DNA from: a virus
Reading direction: 5' to 3' (one strand)
IMG/VR virus record: IMGVR_UViG_3300044858_003322
Coordinates: 1 to 25,787 of that record
DNA: 25,787 nucleotides
The position numbers and the translations under genes were made by a program. This document shows positions 22,651-25,787 of this stretch, piece after piece. Numbering within the stretch: the stretch's first letter is position 1; every line of letters starts with the position of its first letter. The notes beneath the pieces were generated by a model, which did no database searches, was not told the DNA's origin, and saw nothing but the letters and a program-made list of their open reading frames with translations.

Positions 22651-22764
22651 GTAGGCGACCGGCAGGGTGTGTCACCACCCCGCCGGCCGCCGCAACCCAC
22701 AGGCATGCACCTGTGAGCCTTGGCCAAGGCCTACCCACCACGCGCGTGGCGGGCCGAAGCCTAC
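22651..22764 (+). ncRNA. Candidate structured RNA before the Dam-type gene
   Basis: The non-coding gap before the methylase contains a set of nested pairings. GTAGGC (22651-22656) can pair with GCCTAC (22759-22764) as a closing stem. Inside lie CCGGC-A-GGGTG (22659-22669) with 22676-22686, CACAGG/CCTGTG (22698-22703/22710-22715), GCCTT/AAGGC (22717-22721/22726-22730) and CCAC/GTGG (22738-22741/22746-22749). A second GCCTAC at 22729-22734 offers an alternative closing partner. It ends seven bases before the methylase ribosome binding site. It may be a leader controlling methylase translation or a separate RNA. No known RNA family was recognised. Confidence 0.45.
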
Positions 22765-22782
22765 CAGATTCGAGGGCTCACC

Positions 22783-23574
22783 ATGTCTGCACCCATCATT
22801 CCCTGGCTCGGCGGCAAGCGCCGCCTGGCCGATCGCCTCATTCCACTCTTCCCGCCCCATGAGTGCTACGTCGAGTTGTTCTGCGGCGGCGCCGCGCTCT
22901 ATTTCCTGCGCCCGGTGCCGGCATCGGTCGAGATCCTCAACGACGTCAACGGCGAGCTGATCAACCTCTATCGCGTGGTGCAGCACCACCTCGAAGAGTT
23001 CGTCCGCCAGTTCAAGTGGGCGCTGACCAGTCGCCAGGTGTTCAAGTGGCTGCAGGACACCAAGCCCGAGACGCTCACCGACATCCAGCGCGCCGCGCGC
23101 TTCTACTACCTGCAGCACCACGCCTTCGGTGGTCGCGTCGAAAGCCAGTCCTTCGGCACCTCCACCACGGTGCCAGCGATCAACCTGCTGCGTATCGAGG
23201 AGAGCCTCTCGGCCGCACACCTGCGCCTGGCCAACGGCACCACCGTCGAGAACCTGCCCTGGCTGGATTGCCTGACACGCTACGATCGCGCGCACACCTT
23301 CTTCTACGCCGACCCGCCCTACTGGCAGACCGAGGGCTATGGCGTGCCGTTTCCCTTCAGCGAATACCAGGCGCTGGCCAGCGCCATGCGCACCATCAAG
23401 GGCCGCATGATGGTCAGCATCAACGACCACCCGCAGATCCGCGAGGCCTTCGAGGGCCTTGTGATGCACGATCTGGAGATCACCTACTCGGTCGGTACCG
23501 CCGACTCGCACCGCGCCAGCCGCGAGCTGGTGATCACCAACTGGGAGATCTCGGACCTGGGGCAATTATTTTGA
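22783..23574 (+). CDS. DNA adenine methylase, Dam (D12) type
   Basis: The 263-residue protein has D12-class N6-adenine methylase motifs: IPWLGGKRRL near the N-terminus, the SAM-binding ELFCGGAA at 31-38, NDVNGELINLYRVVQ at 53-67, and the catalytic DPPYW at 177-181. It probably marks phage DNA against host restriction or affects packaging and regulation. The target site cannot be read from sequence. GAGGG precedes ATG 22783; a TTG at 22720 in frame would place the start inside the structured region and is less likely. Phage methylases of this kind commonly lie in accessory slots after lysis genes. Confidence 0.92.
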   Translation: MSAPIIPWLGGKRRLADRLIPLFPPHECYVELFCGGAALYFLRPVPASVEILNDVNGELINLYRVVQHHLEEFVRQFKWALTSRQVFKWLQDTKPETLTDIQRAARFYYLQHHAFGGRVESQSFGTSTTVPAINLLRIEESLSAAHLRLANGTTVENLPWLDCLTRYDRAHTFFYADPPYWQTEGYGVPFPFSEYQALASAMRTIKGRMMVSINDHPQIREAFEGLVMHDLEITYSVGTADSHRASRELVITNWEISDLGQLF

Positions 23575-23584
23575 CTGGAACCGC

Positions 23585-23613
23585 TTGACTTGTGCCGGCA
23601 CCAGAGCGTTACT
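23585..23613 (+). promoter_or_regulatory. Weak possible promoter with a dyad in the spacer
   Basis: TTGACT (23585-23590) is followed at 17 bases by GTTACT (23608-23613), a poor -10. The perfect palindrome GTGCCGGCAC (23592-23601) lies between. The ten bases CTTGACTTGT (23584-23593) recur at the stronger promoter at 24010-24019. This may be a weak relative of that promoter driving the two small genes. Confidence 0.3.
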
Positions 23614-23644
23614 GCCGACGTCGCCAACGCGCCCGGAGCCCACC

Positions 23645-23815
23645 ATGGACCAGACCCTGCAGCAGATCGCCAAAACCGCCCTCGATATCGATACCCTGGA
23701 GACGCAGCGCTCTGACCGTCTGGACTTCCACGACGTGGCCGTCTGGCGCCTCAAGGCGGCCCTGGAAGCGGCCTACCAGGCTGGCCAGCAGGCGGCTGCC
23801 GGGAGTCGGTCATGA
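23645..23815 (+). CDS. Small DUF6900-like protein
   Basis: The 56-residue protein contains ALDIDTLETQRSDRLDFHDVAVWRLKAALEAAYQAG in its middle, a pattern of small proteins found in phages and mobile elements (DUF6900-like by my reading). It folds probably as a small helical unit. Its role is unknown. It overlaps the next gene by four bases (ATGA), so both are likely co-translated. Its place next to the Aca2-like operon makes it a secondary anti-defence suspect only by location. Confidence 0.65.
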   Translation: MDQTLQQIAKTALDIDTLETQRSDRLDFHDVAVWRLKAALEAAYQAGQQAAAGSRS

Positions 23816-24390
23816 GCCAATACACCAGCGGGGAATTCACGGTGGACCAGATCGGATTCATCCAGATCGCCGACGTCGAGGTCCTGGCCGCCGTTGCGCG
23901 CGGCGAGATCGACCTCAACCAAATCGCCCGCGAGGAGCTGGCCAGCCGGGGGATGAGCGATCAGGGACGGTGGGTGGGGTTTGATGCTGCAAAAAAATTC
24001 TCGAAAGGACTTGACTTGTTCGCAAACGCGAACTATGATCTAATCATAGTGAATCGCAACCGGCGGTTCCTACTCCAGGAGAACACCATGAACACACAAC
24101 TTCAAGCCTTCGCAGTCGCCACCAACAACGAGCTGTTCGATGTCGACTACAACGGCGGCGAGTGGATGATCGAAGCGGTCGAAACGCACGAGACGATCGA
24201 CCAGTTCGTGCAATCTTCAAACGGCTACAACGAGTGCACCCGCGAGAAGTTCGGCGAGATCGCCGGCTTCAAATTCGTGGCCTTCAGTCAAGTTCAGCCG
24301 CGCAAGGGCGATCAGCGCCGCCAGCTCTCGGTGATCGACTTCGGTGATGTACGCTACGCGCTCAATTGCGATCTGACCGACTTCACATGA
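23812..24390 (+). CDS. Small mobile-element protein whose frame runs into the acr candidate
   Basis: The first about 62 residues (FTVDQIGFIQIADVEVLAAVARGEIDLNQIAREELASRG and then GRWVGFDAAK) match a type of short protein common on phages and integrative elements, normally ending near WVGF plus a few residues. Here no stop follows: the frame continues through a promoter (24011-24039) and its dyads, then joins in frame with the gene at 24088. Residues about 63-92 therefore translate regulatory DNA. The likely history is insertion of the acr-aca cassette at the 3' end of this gene, with loss of its stop. A fused 192-residue product is possible, but the two-gene reading is preferred. Confidence 0.55.
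   Translation: MSQYTSGEFTVDQIGFIQIADVEVLAAVARGEIDLNQIAREELASRGMSDQGRWVGFDAAKKFSKGLDLFANANYDLIIVNRNRRFLLQENTMNTQLQAFAVATNNELFDVDYNGGEWMIEAVETHETIDQFVQSSNGYNECTREKFGEIAGFKFVAFSQVQPRKGDQRRQLSVIDFGDVRYALNCDLTDFT
24011..24049 (+). promoter_or_regulatory. Strong promoter with two operator dyads (acr-aca type)
   Basis: TTGACT (24011-24016) and TATGAT (24034-24039) are 17 bases apart. The spacer contains a perfect inverted repeat GTTCGC-AAAC-GCGAAC (24018-24033) that ends right at the -10. A second perfect inverted repeat CTATGAT-CTA-ATCATAG (24033-24049) covers the -10 and transcription start. A dimeric repressor at either site would block polymerase. The natural candidate is the HTH protein encoded downstream at 24387. 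Confidence 0.82.
24066..24084 (+). promoter_or_regulatory. Possible RNA hairpin over the ribosome binding site
   Basis: GTTC (24066-24069) and GAAC (24081-24084) flank the Shine-Dalgarno AGGAG (24077-24081), so the mRNA could fold to hide it. The half-sites match the outer bases of the DNA dyad at 24018-24033. Aca2 of phage ZF40 is reported to act on both its promoter and its mRNA, so this could be a second control point. The stem is short, so this is tentative. Confidence 0.35.
24088..24390 (+). CDS. Candidate anti-CRISPR protein (unknown family)
   Basis: This 100-residue protein is not recognised. It has a good ribosome binding site (AGGAG, 24077-24081) and its own strong regulated promoter. 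It is acidic (about 16 Asp/Glu against 8 Lys/Arg) and of mixed helix/strand type: NNELFDVDYNGGEWMIEAVE, then FGEIAGFKFVAFSQV and LSVIDFGDVRYAL. There is no signal peptide or membrane segment. It overlaps by four bases with an Aca2-like regulator gene. Small, acidic, unknown proteins in this arrangement are typical anti-CRISPRs, which inhibit Cas complexes. The base composition is visibly less GC-rich than the virion genes. The anti-CRISPR call is by association only; the target system cannot be inferred. Confidence 0.6.
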   Translation: MNTQLQAFAVATNNELFDVDYNGGEWMIEAVETHETIDQFVQSSNGYNECTREKFGEIAGFKFVAFSQVQPRKGDQRRQLSVIDFGDVRYALNCDLTDFT

Positions 24391-24845
24391 CCCCTGCCAC
24401 CCTGCAGGCGCTGCGGCGCCTGCTCTTCTTCACTGTCGAGGAGGCCGCTGCGATGATCGGCGGTGTTTCGCCTCGCTCGTGGCAATTCTGGGAGCGTGGC
24501 GAACGGACCATTCCGGCCGATGTGATCGAAACCGTCCAGCGCCTGCTGGCCTGGCGTGCCCAGGCGCTGGCTACGGCTCAAAACGCCATGGCCGAGATTC
24601 AGGCCCAGCACGGCCCGGCTGAGGGTATTCGGCTGGTGTGGTACCAGTCCGCCGACGATTGGGCCACGGTGCCAGGATTTGATCCGCTGCTGTGGCGTCC
24701 GCATTGCTCGGTAGCCGCTGACCTGGCCGCGAATCATGGCGCGGAGCTGGTGGCGTTCGATGGTCCGGCCTACGCGGCCTGGCTCGGGAAGCGCAAGGAC
24801 TCTGAGTCGATGCGGGGTGCGTGGGCGGCGAATTCTTGTCAGTAA
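24387..24845 (+). CDS. Aca2-like HTH autorepressor (DUF1870/YdiL family)
   Basis: The 152-residue protein begins TLQALRRLLFFTVEEAAAMIGGVSPRSWQFWERGERTIPADVIE, the helix-turn-helix of the DUF1870/YdiL family, which includes Aca2, the repressor of anti-CRISPR operons. The C-terminal part (IRLVWYQSADDWATVPGFDPLLWRPHCSVAADLAANHG) matches the family's dimerisation half. It is longer than Aca2 and YdiL (about 116-118 residues), with a longer linker and tail. It overlaps the upstream gene by four bases. It probably dimerises on the dyads at 24018-24049 and limits its own operon. Membership in DUF1870 is a firm reading; the Aca2 role is inferred. Confidence 0.82.
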   Translation: MTPATLQALRRLLFFTVEEAAAMIGGVSPRSWQFWERGERTIPADVIETVQRLLAWRAQALATAQNAMAEIQAQHGPAEGIRLVWYQSADDWATVPGFDPLLWRPHCSVAADLAANHGAELVAFDGPAYAAWLGKRKDSESMRGAWAANSCQ

Positions 24846-24848
24846 TTC
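24837..24848 (+). repeat. Integrase arm-site-like repeat 1 (inverted)
   Basis: TGTCAGTAATTC here is the reverse complement of GAATTACTGACA at 24889-24900 and 25031-25042. It overlaps the stop codon of the Aca2-like gene. Copies on both sides of the tRNA-like core suggest integrase arm-binding sites. Confidence 0.75.
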
Positions 24849-24886
24849 CAACGAGAACGGCGCAACCACGCGGGTATAATAGCTGC

Positions 24887-24902
24887 CTGAATTACTGACA
24901 GA
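24887..24902 (+). repeat. Integrase arm-site-like repeat 2
   Basis: CTGAATTACTGACAGA is repeated exactly at 25029-25044 (16 bp). It lies on the late-gene side of the attachment core and forms an inverted pair with the copy at 24837-24848. Confidence 0.78.
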
Positions 24903-24915
24903 ATATAACTAAGTC

Positions 24916-24987
24916 GCTGTTTTGTCGGGTTTTGGCGTCTGCTTCGTAATCAGTAGGTCGCCAGTTCGATTCCGGCCAACAGCACCA
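24916..24987 (+). other. attP core: degenerate tRNA-Thr(CGT)-like sequence
   Basis: The segment from about 24943 on reads as the 3' part of a tRNA: anticodon loop TTCGTAA (anticodon CGT, 24945-24947, Thr), a variable AGGTC, a T-arm with GTTCGATTC (24964-24972, one stem mismatch), an acceptor strand CAACAGC and ACCA (24984-24987). GCTGTTT (24916-24922) pairs at six of seven positions with the acceptor strand, but the D-arm is short and the anticodon stem has mismatches, so the 5' half is degenerate. It is probably the integrase crossover region that restores the host tRNA gene after integration. A functional tRNA is unlikely. Confidence 0.65.
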
Positions 24988-24994
24988 ATACTTC

Positions 24995-25026
24995 AACGGG
25001 TTAGCATTGCGCTAGCCCGTTTTTTT
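24995..25026 (+). terminator. Intrinsic terminator after the attachment core
   Basis: Bases 24995-25005 pair with 25011-25021 (11 bp, one wobble) around a five-base loop, followed by a T-run through 25026. It could be the native terminator of the tRNA gene carried in the att sequence. The stop codon of the minus-strand integrase lies in the second arm. Confidence 0.8.
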
Positions 25027-25787
25027 GTCTGAATTACTGACAGATGTCAGTAATTCCGCCTCCTCTGGCCGCATCGGGATCGATCCCGGTAGCGTGTCGA
25101 TTCGCACCTCGTAATGACGTGCGGTTGTGCGCGGGTCGGTATGCAATCCGCGTCGGCGCGCCTCCTCGAGCGTGGCTGCCTGGTTGAGGCTCGTCTTGCG
25201 CAGATCCCTCATCTGCCAGTCGATGAAGGCTTCGCCAATATCTTCCCTCGCCTTGATTCTGGCGTCGTCGAATCGATTGCGCAACATGGCGTGGGTTACT
25301 CGCTGGCCCTCGTCCGTCTGCAGCAGCCAGGGGCCGGTCGCCTTCCGCTTGCGTTCCTTCAGTTCCTCGATCAGCGCCTTCAGGTCGCGCTCGACGGCCA
25401 TCAGGCCGAGCGTTCCCGTCTTGGTCGATCGGTACCGCAGTGCATCCTTCTTGTCGCCGTCAGTCACCACGTCTGTGCGCATGATTCTGGTGATGTCGCT
25501 GACCCGTTGGCCGATGACGATGTCCAGACGCATCCAGTCTCGCAGCACCTGGTCGCCGCGATCGTAGATCGCCCAGAACATTTCCGCCGTGACCAGGACT
25601 GTGCGCACTTCTTCGGCGTAGCCTTCGACGCCGGTGCAAGGGTTGGGTAGGTCCGTCTTGCCGCGTGATCGCGCCCAGTTCCACATGCGCGAGAGCGTGG
25701 CCTTGATGCGGTTGGCCAGCACCGGCGTGCCGGCCAGTTCGTCAAGCAGCTTGCCGACGTGTACCGGCTTGATCGTGGCCATGGGCG
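25012..25787 (-). CDS. int: Tyrosine integrase (C-terminal part, cut by window edge)
   Basis: The visible 256 residues after Met 25782 cover the end of the core-binding domain (ANRIKATLSRMWNWARSRGKTDLPNPC) and the catalytic domain: IGQRVSDI with the first Arg, STKTGTLG with the Lys, WQMRDLRKT with the second Arg (the usual His position is Arg here, as in some phage integrases) and TTARHYEVR with the probable Tyr nucleophile. The frame is open past the Met to the window edge, so the N-terminal arm-binding domain lies outside. Its last codons overlap two arm-site-like repeats (25029-25057). It would recombine attP with the host tRNA-Thr gene. It is transcribed toward att, as in lambda. Confidence 0.9.
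   Translation of the reverse strand, partial: PMATIKPVHVGKLLDELAGTPVLANRIKATLSRMWNWARSRGKTDLPNPCTGVEGYAEEVRTVLVTAEMFWAIYDRGDQVLRDWMRLDIVIGQRVSDITRIMRTDVVTDGDKKDALRYRSTKTGTLGLMAVERDLKALIEELKERKRKATGPWLLQTDEGQRVTHAMLRNRFDDARIKAREDIGEAFIDWQMRDLRKTSLNQAATLEEARRRGLHTDPRTTARHYEVRIDTLPGSIPMRPEEAELLTSVSNSDKKTG
25029..25057 (+). repeat. Integrase arm-site-like repeats 3 and 4 (paired)
   Basis: GAATTACTGACA (25031-25042) and TGTCAGTAATTC (25045-25056) form a perfect 12-2-12 inverted repeat. Copy 3 with flanks (25029-25044) matches 24887-24902 exactly. Both lie in the last codons of int, on the other side of the core from copies 1 and 2. Confidence 0.8.

Noticed and set aside
22720-22782. TTG start for the Dam-type methylase
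   Set aside because: It lies in a hairpin without a ribosome binding site. The ATG at 22783 has GAGGG and the family's normal N-terminus.
24852-24880. Promoter ending in TATAAT before the attachment core
   Set aside because: The -10 is perfect, but the -35 position (GAGAAC) is poor and there is no extended -10. It may be a relic of a tRNA promoter, so it was not listed as a promoter.
24916-24987. Functional tRNA-Thr gene
   Set aside because: The D-arm is too short, and there are mismatches in anticodon, T and acceptor stems. An attachment core is the better reading.
1-25787. CRISPR array, insertion sequence or transposase
   Set aside because: No array of spaced direct repeats, no transposase-like protein and no terminal inverted repeats of an insertion sequence were seen. 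The repeats near 24837-25057 fit integrase sites.

Overview
The window is the late half of a temperate, lambda-organised siphophage genome with an HK97-type capsid. The DNA is GC-rich with strongly biased codon use, and long antisense shadow frames lie behind most genes. The gene families (P27-type small terminase, phiE125 gp8-type connector, DUF3168, DUF4376) and the tRNA-Thr-like attachment core suggest a betaproteobacterial host of the Burkholderiales/Rhodocyclales kind. That host call is inference.

Layout. An antiterminator Q-like gene (9-371) is followed by a near-consensus late promoter (368-396) and a strong terminator (423-459), the PR'-tR' logic of lambda. Next come an HNH packaging nuclease, a G-rich gap that may hold cos, both terminase subunits, a small membrane protein, portal, prohead protease and major capsid protein (467-6819). 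Three unassigned head proteins and a linker-like protein (6887-8697) precede the connector and neck genes (8704-10843). The tail module (10909-16421) has the tail tube, a G/G-T chaperone pair made by -1 frameshifting, the tape measure and the tip proteins. The J-like tip protein, a fibre and two fibre-associated proteins follow (16421-20776). The lysis cassette (20776-22593) has a membrane protein, a holin, a 38-residue membrane peptide, an endolysin and a two-gene spanin. A non-coding gap dense in inverted repeats (22594-22782) leads to a Dam-type adenine methylase (22783-23574).

The accessory end (23645-24845) is the most interesting part. Two small genes are followed by a strong promoter overlapped by two perfect dyads, a 100-residue acidic protein of unknown family, and a DUF1870/YdiL helix-turn-helix protein resembling the anti-CRISPR-associated regulator Aca2. 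This is the layout of an anti-CRISPR operon, so the 100-residue protein (24088-24390) is a candidate new anti-CRISPR.

The window ends in an attachment site: a tRNA-Thr(CGT)-like core (24916-24987) flanked on both sides by copies of a 12-bp repeat that look like integrase arm sites, then a terminator and a minus-strand tyrosine integrase cut by the window edge. Repeats on both sides of the core, with int on one side and the late genes on the other, fit attP of an unintegrated (circular or virion) genome or the middle of a tandem lysogen better than a simple prophage end.

The genes form one long rightward operon with very short or overlapping junctions. Intrinsic terminators sit before HNH, terS, the capsid gene and the tail-tube gene, so Q-dependent antitermination would be needed for full expression. 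All functional calls are from reading the sequence; no database search was run.
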